A stretch of 64,000 nt of DNA from Collybiopsis luxurians FD-317 M1. Lineage: Eukaryota > Basidiomycota > Agaricomycetes > Agaricales > Omphalotaceae. A program made the position numbers and the translations under genes. This document shows positions 12,005 to 26,146 of this stretch, piece by piece. Positions within the stretch are counted from its first letter, which is position 1. Each line of letters starts with the position of its first letter. The notes beneath the pieces are model-generated. The model was not told where the DNA came from, searched no databases, and saw only the letters and a program-made list of their open reading frames with translations. The stretch lies in assembly GCA_000827265.1 (NCBI GenBank), contig KN834764.1:511631-575630 (forward strand). Direction: 5' to 3'.

Positions 12005-14840
12005 AGCGCTTGTTTCTTTCAGGTATCAGATCCGATGGGGGCGTTCTAACGGGTCCGGGATTGAGCACGTAGAGATAAAACGGAGAAGAAAAAACCACCG
12101 ACCTGTTAAGTACCCAAAGGTGCCTTTGTTCATGCGAAAGATTTGATTTTGACTGAGACCTAGGTTGTGATGGAAATGTATTATTTCGGGACGAACCGAA
12201 GCCTCCTATTGTTAAAATCTCACTGAAAGAACAAAAAGAAGTGGAGTTCAATAACGGTTGGCTTCCTTTCTGTTCATGGCAATCTGAAAGAAAGGAAGAG
12301 ACAGTGGAAGAGGCGGTGGAAAGTGAAAGAGACGATGAATTGTTCCCGTGAAGTATTTGAAAAAAGTTGAACAGAGAGTGAGAAATAAAAACTACATCGA
12401 CTGAGTCAACCCGACGCGCAAAGTATATGTTACTTCCAAAACGAGACAAACAAAGAGAAACGCAAAATAGGATCAGTATCATCAATCTACAGATTTGATG
12501 TTCTCATATATACAGTAAGCGCACGCTTGCGACATTCGGGGCGGGACACATCTCTCTGACCAATATTTAGTACAAGCTAACTTCCAAATACAGCTGAACG
12601 TTTGAGGACAGCGCGCAGGTTGGACCTTGAAACGGAAGGCTCAGAGACAGCACCGTCAATGAGCCACATTCGCCGTCTGAATCGCCGGTTCAGTGAGCTT
12701 CACACCCCCAATCTGAACCTGAAGGGATAAACCAGTTGGTAACCAAGAGTAGAATTGACGCAATTCTGCCCTTGCCTTTCTCGCTCACTGCGGCGAAATA
12801 GTACCGGCAGCGTGAGCATTCTAAAAACTGGGGTTGACGCCGATTTCATTCACCTACGCCTGGCCGTTCAAGCTGCCAACTTAATTCGAATTTCTTGTCG
12901 TCAAGAAGGGAGTAGTTTGTCCGACGGGGAGAGCACAAGGGCGAGCATCCGAACCACCTTTATTCTATTCCGCTCACGCTGTCGCTGAGGTGACGACAAT
13001 ACAACTTCACAAAAGTACTGTAGTTAGAAGGTGAAATCCGAACCGACGGCACTGGACAATTTCAGGAGCACCAGTGACGGCGAGGATGCTCGTTGCTGCT
13101 GCTGCAAGCTAATGTCACCCACCAATGATAGCGGCGTTGCCATCTGCTGCTCCGAGTCCGAACTAGAAGAAAAAAGAAAGCGCAAGGGTGGGAAACGTAC
13201 TTGCAGGTCTATGTCCTCCACGGTAACAACGGAAGCTCGAAACAGAAGGAAAGAGAGCTCCCAAATATCTTTTTTCTGCCAAGGTGGAAACTTCTAGGCA
13301 TTTCTAAGGGCCATGCCGAAATAATCCACTCTTTTCCTTCCTTCCTTTTTAAGTTTCTTTCTCCCGGGCCGCTTTTCCAGGTATACAGTATGCGCTTTTG
13401 GATGTCGCAGCGTAAGATAGAAACCTCCACTTTGACTGTTGCGATCAGTGTTGAAAGCAGCGTGTCAGTCTCGGACACGTTCATTTTCCAGAATTGTAGG
13501 TTAAGCGCCTAATTTGATGGTATGAATAGGTCATATTCAATGCTGAGCATCAAGCGTTTACTACTATATTTTGCACAACTTTGAGTCTCTATGAGTAATG
13601 CCGGCCATGTAGCTCACATTCACCCGGGGCTTCGATGTAATCCCTACTGTAATTATTTTATCAGCGGTTACCCATGTCGTGATGAATTGAGATTCGAAAC
13701 CTTAATACACATTTTGTAGACTGACTGAAAAGCCGTTTACACACCCAGCTACAGATGACGATATACGATACAGGTTCATTGAGACTCAACGGCAGTCAGG
13801 GTTCAAGAGAAAAAAGAAAAACATCATCACCCTGGACTTATGAACGTTTACCGTGATCGCGTGGCACACCCCTGGCGCACTGAATTGTCTATGTCAATAG
13901 TCGACGAGCCTGTTCAATCTTGGACGTCGTAGGGTACCTCTAAACCATGACCAGCAAGCTTACCGTGTATGTCTGAGATTTCGGAGGTCTTCAACGTCGT
14001 AGATGAGAGGGCAAGCTGCTCGGTCATTCCAGGTAAAACAAACATAAACGGAATTCCAGGGCCCAGAACATAGAGTTCAGCTACACAGTGCAGGTTGAGA
14101 TGGTAATGAACCATGCAAGATCATTTCACCATACGGCAATCCTTGGCATTCCCTAGCTGAGTAACATCGACGTTAGTTCTGTTTGAGATTACTTTTTACC
14201 AAGCTGAACCGTCTAGTACGTCCGTGTGAGGCGGTTGAGTCATCATCGCAACGACACGATCGTTTAGCCGACCAGCTGCTGGAAGTACTCGGATAAAGTA
14301 CTGGAAAGCATACGTTATTACCCTTTATAGTACTACAATATGTGACCCCGACGTAAGTCTAAATCGACTCTGCTTGGCTCTGCGCGGGCATGGAACGAGC
14401 GAGCACTGAGCATATGTATGAGCGGGTGGAAAAGACGCGATATACGCGAGCTGCTCAACGCAGTGGTGAGGGTTAGGATGAGAGTGGCAAGGGCGCCTAA
14501 CCGGAGCGCCCAAGCAATTCCCGCTGCCGACTCCGACTCTTATCCCATCTTCTGTCAACTTAAGGCTGCATGCCTTAACTCTGCATAAGACAACGATAGA
14601 AGTTCAAAAAAAGTACATTTTGTAATTCAAAGAGACAGTAGCGATACACATTAAGTAAAAGCCGTAAGGGGCTACAGGTCCAAGTAAAGCAACGGAACGC
14701 ATAGCAAAGCAAAGAAACGAGAGGTGAAGGCCAGCCGATGAGTATCACCAAAAACAACAACTTTTTCAACGTAGATGAAAGCGGAGAAGGGCCCTCAACA
14801 GGTCGCAGCCCGCGCCCCGTGCACATCCCCATCACAATTG
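12005..14840. other. 2.8-kb intergenic stretch without a supported gene
   Basis: It holds the promoter of the F-box gene at its left end and the 3' flank of the Zn2Cys6 gene at its right end. Open frames near 11919-12485, 13024-13484 and 14575-14835 are short. They show no domain, and I could not join them into a phased spliced model. A minus-strand piece near 13200-13280 ends at a GTACGT donor followed by a pyrimidine-rich TTCTAG acceptor, so a small unrecognised gene is possible but unsupported. I see no tandem repeats or RNA genes. Confidence 0.4.
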
Positions 14841-17800
14841 CTATGGCGAACCCACACTCATCTTAGTAAACCCATGACCATGCCCGTTCACCTGCCCGTT
14901 CCCCGCCCCTCCACTCCCATTCCCAATATCAATCGTGTTAGGACCCGCATTGCCTGCTCCTCCCCCTCCCCCTCCACCACCACCCTGCTCAACCCCAATA
15001 TGAGGCGAACGCAAATACTCCGGAGTCCCACCAAACATCTGCGCCACATCCACTTCGACACCCACATCCATACCCGATCCCTCGCCAAACATCGCCATCA
15101 TATCCACCGGAGAGAGATACAGCTGCGAGTTGATATCCAAACCGACTGTAGACGGATCGAGGAACGACGCCGAGACAGGGACAGACTGCTGCTGCTGCTG
15201 CTGAGACTGCTGGGACTGCTGCGATCCACCATCAACCATACTAGCGTCATGACCATTACTCCCAAACGGAGAACTCCCACTCCCATTCGAACTGGGTAGT
15301 ATAGGGGACGCTACACTCGAAGGTCCATGCTGCCCATGCTGCCCATGCCCATGCCCATTCGACGTCGATGCCGAAGGCGATTGGAACGCTGACCCCTTTG
15401 GTCCCGGATCCGTGTTGAAGAAATCCGAAGGTGAGAACGCTTCCGGACTATTACTGCTCGTCGTATGTTGCGGAGGCGAATCACCACTCTGGCTTCCCCC
15501 TCCTGCACTTCCTCCCCCCCTCGACACAGAGATAGACGCCTTTTTACGTACAGGTCGGATCCACGCAGGTCGGCTGCTGTCATTTTGGGGGTTATCCGGT
15601 CGAGTTGGTTCGAGGGGTATTTGCGTTACTGAAAGAAATGAAAGATCCCGGATTAATATCCAAAGTGAAAATCGTATACAAGGGTAGGTCAACTTACATC
15701 GACAAAACTCTTCCAAAAGATCCCCAGAACGTAAACCACATACATAACGCCCACTGAACCTCCTCAAAAGCGCAACACATGAACGCAAAGCATCAAGCCC
15801 GGGCGAAATCAGCGGCTGCATCACGTCCGACTTGCAGTTCAACAAAATCGCCACCAACGTCCTTCCAGCCTGGGTGAGCTGATGGATAACATGTACACCA
15901 TCTACAACAGAAGCGAAATAAGCCATCTTGGAAAACCGCAAAAAACCCACACATCACTCACAATAAGTCATCAACCCCTTCCCCGCGATATGCACATGCG
16001 CCGCAATAATCTTGAGCGCCGAATTATGCGCAGCCATCATCGCCTCCCTCTCCTCCCCACTCTGCTTCTGCCTCTGATCCTCATCCCCAGAATTAATCCT
16101 CTCCACCACCCGCTTCGTAAACCGATGCCGATAAATCAACATCCTCACAAAATGCTCCGCCCCATGCAACCGCTGCGCCTGCGTCACCCTAATCGTATCC
16201 TCACTCGACAGCGTCTCATTCGAATGCGCATAAAACGCAGGGATACTCCGGTGGATCTCATCCAACAGCGCCTCCTCATCTCTCAACTCGCTAAAGTGTT
16301 TCATCCCCGTCAACATCGTCGTCGCGCGCGCGAGGAAGGGGGAGGAGGATTGTCGGAGGGATGGGACGTCCAGGACGGATTCGAGAACGATCATCAGCCT
16401 CAGCGCACAGATGAACGCGGCCATACGGGATTCCGTACCGGGAGGAGGAAGACTCAACGCGTCCTTGGTGATATACTCATCGTCGATCGGCGCAGGCTCC
16501 GCCACATCGCAATCCCTCAACCGGATGATAGGCGGTCGACCGAGGTGCGCACTGAGCTGCTTGTCCCATATATATACACACCAAAACGTGCGCTTCCGGA
16601 CTTCCTCCTCGATAGGATCGAACAGGTCGTACGTATCCGCCGAACGGTGTAACCCAGCGTCGATCGAGACCGTTACGGCTTCGGATAACAAAGCTGCCGC
16701 GCGAGAAAGGCGTCCGAGTCCAACGGCATACACTGCTGCGATGAGATCCGCTTGGATAGTATACAGCGTGGGTTGGTCAGCAATAGGCAGCGTGCGAAGT
16801 CGTCCGAGCAATTCAAACCAATGGGTCCCAGCTGATATTCCATCTGTGGGATTCGCTCGAACTCGAGGATCGTCCATGTGTCTCGAGGCTAGACAGCAGA
16901 TGGCAACAATAAACGCTGCGAAGCCGGGTTCACCCCATTTCTGAGGGTTGCCATAATCCTGTGTAAAACGAAAGGGAACATTTTAGATATAGCATTTCCA
17001 GCCAGGGACGGAAGAAGCGGGAACGTACCGAAAGGAAGGTCGGAACATGCAGGAAGGGAAGGATATAATATGACGTAGAGAGATAACATTGAACTAGACT
17101 GATATGCCAAAAGAAAAAGAGTTGAGTTTGAATGGGAATAAAAAAGTATTAACAGAAGACAAGGGCTCGAACCTGTCCATCAAGTCAGGGGGAATGACAG
17201 AGGTAATCATCCGCCATAGCGTCTGAGGGTTCACATCCGTCCTTCGAAGCCTGCGATTCGGAAACCAGTCCGGGTCTGCTGCAGGTGAGACCGAAGACGG
17301 AGCTTTCGAAGGCACGGCGTTGTTGTTGTTAATAGGGGTGGCGGCTGTTGGATCCGGCGGGAGCGGCTTTCGCTCAATCAAGAGGTCGAGCAGTGGAAGA
17401 CCTGATGTTTCCCCTTGCCATCTCGTATACCCTTCATCATCAAAGTAGAGATAGGAAGCAGTGAGAGAAAGTTTGGAAGCTTCTTCCGCGAGTTGTTCAG
17501 GATTAGTGATATTCGAAGAATTATAGATACCGCCCATGAACGACTGGAACGAGCTTGATGGACTCTGCTGCATCTCGTCGGATGGACTGAAATGTGTTGA
17601 AGGGTTTGTAAGAGGGAAGACATGGAGGGACGGCGGAGGGATGCCTGAGGGGAACGTTGGAAACATGAAAGGGGCGGCGGTGGAAGTACTAGCATGTTCA
17701 GAATGGAGGGGATTGATAGGGTTGACGGGGGGATTGCCGCTTGCTGCAAAGACAGCGGGTGGAATAGCCTGGATCAATGTCTCGAGATGATGCATCCGGT

Positions 17801-18260
17801 CTTCAAGAGTGGCCGTACGCCTTGAATTAAGTGGAGGACAACATTCATATGATAAATCCTTTATACCCCAGATGCAAAGCGAACGAAAGACATACTTGGA
17901 CTTGTGGGGATGTGTCCTTTTCCCCGGTTCCTCAAACGTACACGGCGAGTTGGCGGTCAAGCACGCCTGGCATGGATGGCCTTCATCACACTTGATCCTC
18001 CGTCGTCTGTAACATGGCACAACATTGACAACCATTCCCTTGCAGCCATTTCTTAAACTATAAAGCTCACCGACATCGGTCGCAAGCACTAGTTATGACG
18101 AAATCCGGTAAGTACCCCACCAAACGTCCCGGACCAGTAAGAAAATAGACTAGACAACTCACCGACTCAGCTTAAACCTTCTCTCCTTGAGCAACGACGA
18201 CCCAGATTGCTGTTGTTGCTGTTGCTCAGCGGTCGTTTCGGCCGTGGTCACTGGAGGCAT
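14841..18260 (-). CDS. Zn2Cys6 fungal-specific transcription factor
   Basis: Eight exons (18260-18163, 18088-18071, 18006-17896, 17820-17173, 17098-17029, 16958-15962, 15901-15698, 15628-14841) close in phase and give 977 residues. The zinc cluster has Cys at 35, 38, 45, 51, 54 and 61 (spacing 2-6-5-2-6), which binds two zinc ions and contacts DNA. The middle region fits the fungal-specific TF domain (PF04082), with [19 protein letters not shown] followed by HMDDPRV, then [15 protein letters not shown] and [16 protein letters not shown]. The N-terminus has a Gln run. The C-terminal 200 residues are low-complexity (polyGln, polyGly, Ser/Pro, Gly-His), as in activation regions. Exon 2 is an 18-nt microexon coding the first CxxC. 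The gene should be a nuclear regulator; its targets are unknown and no pathway genes adjoin it. Confidence 0.93.
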
Positions 18261-18958
18261 GGTGGCCGTACAAAGTTAAAGATGGAATAACTATATGGAG
18301 TTCACGACCTGATGAGAGAATTTTTTTTGGGTTGCACACTTGAGTTGAAATGATCCTCGGTTGACAAATTTCACAAACGATTACCTCCGCAAATTCCTAT
18401 TCGGTCGCTCCCGCTGACAATTTAGCGGGGCAGAGCGTCGGTCGCTGATCAACTTTAGCCAGGTCCAACCTCGTCGTTGATAGCGAAAGGAACGATAATC
18501 ATTCAATAAAGGAATGACCTATTATTATCGCTGGCGCCAATCCGCCAACTATCTTCCGAACTTTCCCGCAACCAGGCACATTCAGTTTGACATCTACACA
18601 AATTTATGTATAATTCCATTATAGAGCTAGAGACTATGTATCGCATCGTAAGTGAAAAAAAAATGTGAGGTATAAAGTTAGAAAAAAGCAGGGCAGCGCA
18701 ATAACAATAAGGGCAGTCAACTAAGTAACAGATAAGTAGTATCAGGTAAGTATAAACGCAGAAGAAAAGTGTCTGTTGCGGATGGATGGGATGGAATGAG
18801 TGGTACTGCAAATAACATAACTGAATGGATGCGGAAAGAAAATGAAAAAAAAAAAAAAAAAAACAAGAATAGTGGGGGTTGGGGTAAATGAAAAAAAAAA
18901 GGGGGGAAGCGGCGGAGAATAATACACCCGATACTACTTGTACAACCAAGAATCAACT
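18261..18958. other. Promoter of the Zn2Cys6 gene and 3' flank of the flippase gene
   Basis: Both neighbours read on the minus strand, so this stretch holds the 5' flank of the regulator and the 3' UTR of the flippase. It contains an A19-20 run at about 18845-18863 and an A10 run followed by G6 at about 18892-18907. Both appear on the sense strand of the flippase transcript as T and C tracts. No gene seen. Confidence 0.5.
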
Positions 18959-21900
18959 CTATAATGCCGTTGCACCGTGCCACGACGTCTCCGACACTCC
19001 ACTGGCCCTTCGTTCATGAGCATCGCTAGCAGAGCTCTGCGAATACTGCGAGTACTGCGAAACTCTCCTCGAATCCATCTCTTCTCCGTGTGGGGGGTAC
19101 GGACTCAAAAACGTCTGCTGACTGGGCGCCGGACTTTTCGAACCTGGACCTGGACTCGACCCCTGTCGATGGCCATCTTCCGCCGCGTAGAATTCATCAT
19201 GTGCAGTCGCATACGATGCCGCGCTCGCCGAGCGAGATTGGGCATGCCCCCCTCCAGGATAGACATAACCATGACCGTCGCTCTGCAATCCAGGACTACT
19301 CAGAGGGCTTCCCAACGGCGGACTACGCACTCGCATCTCGTATGACCCAGGACTCGACGGAGACGCAGCTTGTCCGCCACTCAGCCGTCTCGTAAGGTCA
19401 CCCACGGCCTGCGGCATCAGCGATCTCGGTGGAGACTTGGGTGGAGACTTTGTTTGATACTGGTACTGCTGCGGATACGGAGGGGATGGCAACGGTTCAG
19501 CTACATGAGTCTGTACAGTCCTCACTGTAGCCATACTCGATCTCCGACTCGGCGGTGTACTCGTAATTGTCCCATCAGAATACTTGTATTTGGGTGACGG
19601 TAAAGGCGAAGATGGTGGGAGATCCGACGCAGAATAGTATGACGCTCTTGAGGGGCCCTCACCACGACCGTCGGGTGACACCATTGGAGGAGGCATCAAG
19701 TCGCCTCCCTTGCCATAGGCGTACTGCGCAGGTTCTTCGGGAGTACTAGCCAGCGGAGGCGTATCCAGATACGTCTGCCTCCCCGCAGCTCCCGTTCCAG
19801 GACTAGAACTCACAGCCTCGTAATGTGAAAGTTCCGAACCCGAGCGGCTATGGGCCTTTTGGAACATGGGGGCTGCTTCCAGTGCACTAAAGTCGACTTC
19901 CTTCTTGCCACGCTTCTTGCGATGGCCAATACCCAATTGATCTTTGAGGTCACCTTTCACCCACATCTCCCGGACGATATCTTTGTCGAGCGGTAGGTAA
20001 GCAGAGTTGATAAACTTGACGATGAATCGAGGAGCTATGGAAGATCTGGTCAATACACTATAACATTTCCCATTCGTATCAGCTGAAAAAACTCACCGAG
20101 TGCCACAGTAGCAGTAAACACTACCGTAGTCCAAAAAGTAAGTTCGCCAAACAGAATGATGACCTCGTCAATGAAATCCGCGCTGAAAAAGAATGAATAG
20201 ATGGTGATCCAGAGCATCATCACTATCGTAGAACCAAAGACGACAATCCAGGTGATAACCGTCCAGCTAACAAACAAACAAACCACGTCAGAACACGAAC
20301 GCCGCCTAGTGCCAAGATCTTCACTCACTAATTGGTATTAATACCAACGTACGAATTAGCCGCCAAGATAGCAGCCACCGACGCTGTGGTACCAAAATCG
20401 GCTAGCGACTCGATAGTCTTGCCGTTCCAAGAGACGGCAATTCCCAGCGTCCACACGAGATAAGGAATGAAGAACACCACGGCTGACTGATACAAACCAT
20501 CGCCCATATACAGCCAAAATTTGGTTCGGGTGTATTCGAGACCGCGGATACCTCGAACGTAAAGTTGCGGGAAGGCCAGCGCCGCTTTGGCGTTGATGTC
20601 TTGGTCAAAGGCTGTCAAAGGCAATGGAGCGTCAGTCCTGTTCGTGGAAGGGAATTCTAAAGATAGCTCTTACCTCCCATGACGATAACAGGCAAAGATG
20701 TAAATACAAGATTGTACAATAGAATGAAAGTGTATTGGTACAGATATGTTGCATCGAAACTGGGGGTTCCTCGTCAGTACACATTGAAAATGAAAGAAAC
20801 AAAAACTAGTCACTGACTTGTTGAACGGCAAAAACCAGAACATGGCAAAAGTCCAAATGACATTCTTGTAGAAGAAATTGCTGTGCATGTCGGCTACGCG
20901 CTGATACGACCAACGCCCATGAACCAAGAGGAGTTTCGTCAAGAATCGAAATTGACCAAAGGCATAATCCGCAGACATGGCAGCTTGCGAACCCTCCAGA
21001 CCGAAAAGTCCACAGCCAATGTTCGCCTCTTGGATCATCGCAACATCATTGGCTCCATCGCCGATAGACAGTGTCATCGCATTGCGTCCTTCTTTGACCT
21101 GAAAAACAAATGCTTAACACAGTAGCACGTAGACTTTGCACGGACAACTTACTAGCTTGACAGTCAACGCTTTCTGAGCCGGTGACACTCGGCAACACAC
21201 CACCGTCTCACACTGCGTACCGAGGTTCAGGAAAAGGGGCTTCAGTTCCGGGGTAAGAGCATGCCGCAGGGTATCACCATCGATGACCACAGCAAATGAG
21301 GCTTTAGCACCAGGCATGAACCCGCGCTTCCGAATATCCCATGTGGGAGGACCAAGGACCGAAGCAATCTTGTTCAAACCTGCCTCAATTTGCGAGCGCG
21401 CCTTTTCAGCAGAGTCCGCAGAGAGAATCATGAGATCCATCTCTTGCTTGAGCAGATTACAACTGTAGCCGATCTCGATGGCAGTTTGTAACTTATCGCC
21501 TAAGTGAGGAAAGATTAAAAACGGCGTTCAAGCGAAATGGAAAAACACCCACCAGTCAAAATCCACAACTTGATTCCAGCGCGATGCAGCGTCTCAATAG
21601 CCTCCGGAACACCTTCCTGCAACTTGTCTTCTAAAGCTGTAGCACCCAAAATCTGCAGTGAATGTTCAATCAACTCGTTTGCCTTGTCCATCTCCTCGTC
21701 CCGATTCTCAATCGCATTCGCCGCATTGTCATACGTCCGCGACCAAGACAGATACTCCTCCTCCTCCAACATCCTATATGCAATACACAGCGTCCGCAAA
21801 CCCCCATTCGCAAAAAACTCCATATCCTTGCTTGTCTGCTCCTTCAACCGCTGATCATGATCTTTCGCCAACCTCGCATAAATCACACTATCCGCTCCCT

Positions 21901-24582
21901 TGGAATACAGCACCAGCTTTCCTTCCGGGTTCCGCACAACCACACTCATCCTCTTTCTCGTACTGTTGAACTCTAGCACCCTCAGCACCTCATACCGCTC
22001 CTTCTGACCCATGACTTCAATATCGACTCCATCCTTCCCCTTATTGATGAACGGGAACCCAACATCCCTCGCAGCAGCCACTAACGCAGCCTCATCCGGC
22101 GACTCAGCCTTATAGTCCAGCCGAAACGGATCGCTCTCCGGTTCCGGCTTGTCTGACAACACCGTATGGCACACCGCCAGCGCCCTAAAGAAAGCGATAA
22201 TATGCGCCCTCTGCTGACCCTGCCGATCCGTCAAATCCTCCGCCAGCTTGGGCGCAATCAGCGTCAACTTGTCCGGCCGTAGGTACCGATTCTTGAACGA
22301 CCTCTCCATAACGTTCAGCATCTGCTGCTTCAAGCTGGTCAACTTCTCCGAAAGCTCTTCGGGGTTGAGCATATCGGGATTGCCATCGCGGGTAGCGGCT
22401 CCGCGTTGAGCTTCTGTGATGCCTTCGCCGTAGACGACACCGTTGATCGAACACTTTTGGAATTCCATGACGTTTTGGGTGAGGGTACCGGTCTTGTCGG
22501 AGAAGATGTACTCTATTTGCCCGAGGTCGTCTGAGATGTTCCATGTCTTTGGGACGCAGGGTGTGTCGTAGGATTCGTAATACATATCGATATCTTGGGA
22601 GATAAAATAAGCCTGGATTGTCTTGACGATTTCAATGGAGATGTACAGGGAGATGGGAACAATGTTCTGAAAAGCGATGAGGCATGATCTGGGGTATCAA
22701 GAATCAGACATTGCTTGCACAGGTAAAATGAAAAAAGAACCAAACATACACAAAGGTGACGAGGGCATTCAAAACATGGGAATCGGTCGCGTCCACTCCG
22801 ATTTCGAAAAATTGCGCACTAGTACCTGTTTTGGCATCCTGCAGACCATTGAAAATGGCGGCGATGGTACACATGCCAATGAGGACGATAAAGTTGACGA
22901 TGACATTGAAGTTTGTCTCCTTTTCGATTTTACTGCGCTTGGACGGCGTCGCACCTCCGTTGAGCATAATTTTGGTGTCTGCGCCTGTGAATACAACCAA
23001 GCCGACGGTCCAAGTTGTATTCCGGATAATGCATCCTCGAAGGAGAAGTTCGTTGATGGTTACTGGCTCTTGCTTCCGCTCTCCGGTTGCAGAATCCTTG
23101 TAACGAAGGACACCATGATAAAGATACAGGTTCTGGTGCGGTGGCTCCGAGTCCAAGTAGAACGAAGACCGTTCAATGTCCTCCTCGGAAGAGATTCCCA
23201 TCGTGGCCTTGAGAGACTTCCGAGGCTTGAGATTAGTTTCTCCATCCAAGTTCTTCGTCTCCAAATAACACATGCCGTCTGCATCCGAAGTTGCCAGTAC
23301 AACAACATCTGCGGGTACCTGCTCGTTGTCTCTGAGAAGAACAATGTCACCCACTTCCAACTTTTTCCATAGAGTTCTTTCCCATGTAGCTGCCCCTGAG
23401 ATGTGCTTCCTGTAATCGATCACGCCCCCACTCGGCCGGAAATGTTGACTCTGGGCATAGGTAGACATGGATCCCAGACCAACTTGAGTCGAAGATTCGG
23501 AAAATGAAAGGGAAGGATCGCGTGGAGGATAGCTGTGAGAGTCGATACTCTGAATATCGTCAAGCTGTCTATGACCGGGAGCTTGGAGATCGATGCTACT
23601 AGCCGAAAAGTTATTGACGTCGTTAAGTGCATTCGAGGAGGGATTTGAACGCCCAAGGACGGTGCGCATCACGGCTCCAGCTTCACTTGCATCCCGCTCC
23701 CGCAGTTTCCGTATGCCCTTGGTGACCTTACCCGGCGGTGGTGCGCCCATTAGCTTATCAAACCACGACCGAGGATCCTTCGGTAGATTGACATTGCGCC
23801 AAGAGCCTCCTATACGAGTGACGGCCGAGTTATTGACTTGATCATCGAGCGAAGCTCTACGATAGTCTTCGATGGCATCCTTGAGAGCCGTGACAGTGAG
23901 AATGAATGCGAGGGGGAGGACGGATATGGAGCCATTAGCTGCGCCGAATACAGGAAACACTGCAGCAAACGGTCAGTTTCATAAGCATTGCCTTGCGCAG
24001 AACAACATACATTGTACAACGACAAGCACGAGGAAAAATATATTGGCAACGCTGCGGACAGTTAAATGCAATAAACACCAAAATCATCCAGCATAACCAC
24101 AGTAAACTTACCGTCTGAATTGTTCAAACAAATTCTTTGGGATGAAAGTTATGATTGTGTATTCTTGAGTGCGGGGTCAGGTTAGGAGCTAGGAGGTGAA
24201 GCAGCTGGGACGTACTCGAAGTTCGAACCTTGTTCCTCTCATACCTGGCCATGGGTTCTCCATTCTGGTCCAGTTCAGAATGTGAAAGGGGGTGATTTAC
24301 ATAGACATTTCGTCTGAGGCCAGGAATTTCAGTCGAGGGAGTGGAATTGTCTGTCGAATCTGCAGTCTGTGGCCGTTTCTTCTCTGAAATACGGCTCCCA
24401 AACAAGCCCCTCCGCCGTTTTTGTTTTCTTCTCTCCGCCTTCTGTTCCGTCCGAATAGCTTCTTCCAATGCAGAAGCTGTAGTCCTGACCGTTCTCAGAC
24501 GGAGTTCAGGATCGATAGTATCGTCTTCTTCGTCATCACTGTCCAGATGCCTCGAGGTCACCGAACGTTTTAGAAAGGACAT
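18959..24582 (-). CDS. P4-type ATPase, phospholipid flippase (Dnf1/Dnf2-like)
   Basis: This multi-exon gene codes a membrane pump that moves phospholipid from the outer to the cytosolic leaflet of plasma and endosomal membranes. In order along the gene: an acidic/basic N-terminus; the family start RYERNKVRTS joined to a KYTIITFIPKNL-type segment; a first membrane helix (NIFFLVLVVVQ); VFPVFGAANGSISVLPLAFI; the actuator motif LDGETNLK near 23255; and the phosphorylation motif DKTGTLTQN near 22498 (Asp is phosphorylated). Then come the nucleotide domain (YKAESPDEAALV, KGADS), the hinge GDGANDVAMIQ near 21060 and the C-terminal membrane helices. The 364-residue tail is rich in Ser and Pro and probably disordered and phosphorylated. 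The FGAANGSISVLP segment resembles the Dnf1/2 branch. I did not fix every exon edge. It should work with a Cdc50/Lem3 subunit, which is not in this window. Confidence 0.93.
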
Positions 24583-26123
24583 AATTTATCAGCAGCAGCA
24601 AAGGGGTATCCGAGACGGACAGACCGAGAGCCAGCACGGTGAAGGTGAAGGTAAAAGAGCGGATTAGCTGGAACTCTGGGCGGTGAATGGACAAGCTTTG
24701 CTATGCGGCAAGTGTGTTGCAGTAACACTAACAGATGCCAAATCTTTCCCGGCGGTGACACATTGATCCCGCTTAGTCAGCACCCGTCGCCCGAAAAAAA
24801 ATTCAAAGTCCCCTTTCTTATCCCTGGCTCAGTATTCTTGGAACGTTCTTGGCTCAACGCTTGTCCATGTCTGAACACTGCAAAGGCTCCAAGCTGGACT
24901 TGCTCTCTTCACTTTTCCCGGCCTTCCTCCTTTCCGTACCTCCTAGGACATATACTTACATTGAGTATATAGCAGCCATTACAAGTGATGAGACTGCCGG
25001 AGGCTACGCAGTGCGCAGTGACAGTTTTCCCGCAATGTCGGGCTATTGGTATACTTCGACATCTGATATTCTTAATTGAATTCTCAATTGACCAAGCGTT
25101 TGTTTTAATCTATACAACCTAAAACTCCGGCACTCCTATATTTGAATCTCCTTGGCTTTAGCCTTTAAGTTTCCTCCAGCTTTCCTCCAACCTCCTTCAA
25201 GGTCGATACTCACATGAAACGCCCATAGAGGTCAAACACTCCGAGTCCGAAAGCTGAATCGGGTCATCTTTATTCCCATTTACCTACGATTTAAGATGAC
25301 TCCTGTCCTAACAACCATCCACGTCGGAAGTACGGGCGCTACCTTCTATCCTGGGCGAAATATACTACTATCCGTATCGCTCGAGTGACGGAAGTGCGGG
25401 AGATTGTAAGTCGACTCTATTCCTGGTGACTGCGGTCCTCTGCGGTCTCACTGGACATGTTCGCCGCTCATCCGTAGTAGAGACGAATACAAAAAATCTG
25501 AGTAGCTTTATACTCCGTTCTGAGTGATTTCGCTAAAATCGCACTGAGTCCTCCCAAGGCTGCGTATCTTTGCCGTTCGTGTCAGGTCGCAACAATTTGA
25601 GCATTCGACCAAGCATCATGTCTGTTCATGCCAGCATCCCTTCGGGCTTCCTGATGGTATTACGAACACCGTGACTATCTGATGCAATGGATGTAGAAAC
25701 AAGTCATTTTCAGAACAGAAGAGCTATTCCCACCTACGCAAGCTGCCTACCTTAGGCTGTAAATGCCCCATAACTACTACTTTGAATTATACAATATACA
25801 AGCCACAAGAGAAGCCGGATCGGAGAGGCCAAAAAAAGAGCCAAGCCCTCCAGAATTTGTAGGTTTCCATATAAGGCAGTGACATCTCTTTTGACATCCA
25901 TTATACACATTGGGGACAAGAACATCGAGAAAAAAACCGCAAGGAGGACAGACTGGAGCTACATTATATCATATCGCTGTGCAGACCATTCTTGGACGAG
26001 TATGATACAAATCGGGGAAACAAAGACGTTGAAACCCTAAGTGGGTGTAAAAATGAACGAACTATTAAAGAATGAAACAATGCTCCAGATATCTTTCGTA
26101 TAGCAATGTTCAAGAAACGAGAG
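24583..26123. other. 1.5-kb intergenic stretch upstream of the flippase
   Basis: It starts with the 5' flank of the flippase gene and ends at the terminator of tRNA-Leu. Open frames on either strand stay below about 90 codons and show no domain or convincing splice pattern. I see no repeats. Confidence 0.5.
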
Positions 26124-26128
26124 AAAAA
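26124..26128 (-). terminator. RNA polymerase III terminator of tRNA-Leu
   Basis: A run of five T on the minus strand lies 19 bases past the 3' end of the tRNA gene, the normal Pol III stop signal. Confidence 0.7.
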
Positions 26129-26146
26129 CATGTCCAGGTCTCACAG

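Noticed and set aside
11919..12485. 188-codon minus-strand frame upstream of the F-box gene
   Set aside because: Overlaps the F-box start in another frame; Ser/Phe-rich with no domain.
13024..13484. Possible small minus-strand gene with a GTACGT donor
   Set aside because: Exon phases do not join into a sensible protein and nothing is recognised.
14841..15299. Long frames opposite the low-complexity tail of the Zn2Cys6 gene
   Set aside because: Shadows of Gln-, Gly- and His-rich codons; the minus-strand frame is the real one.
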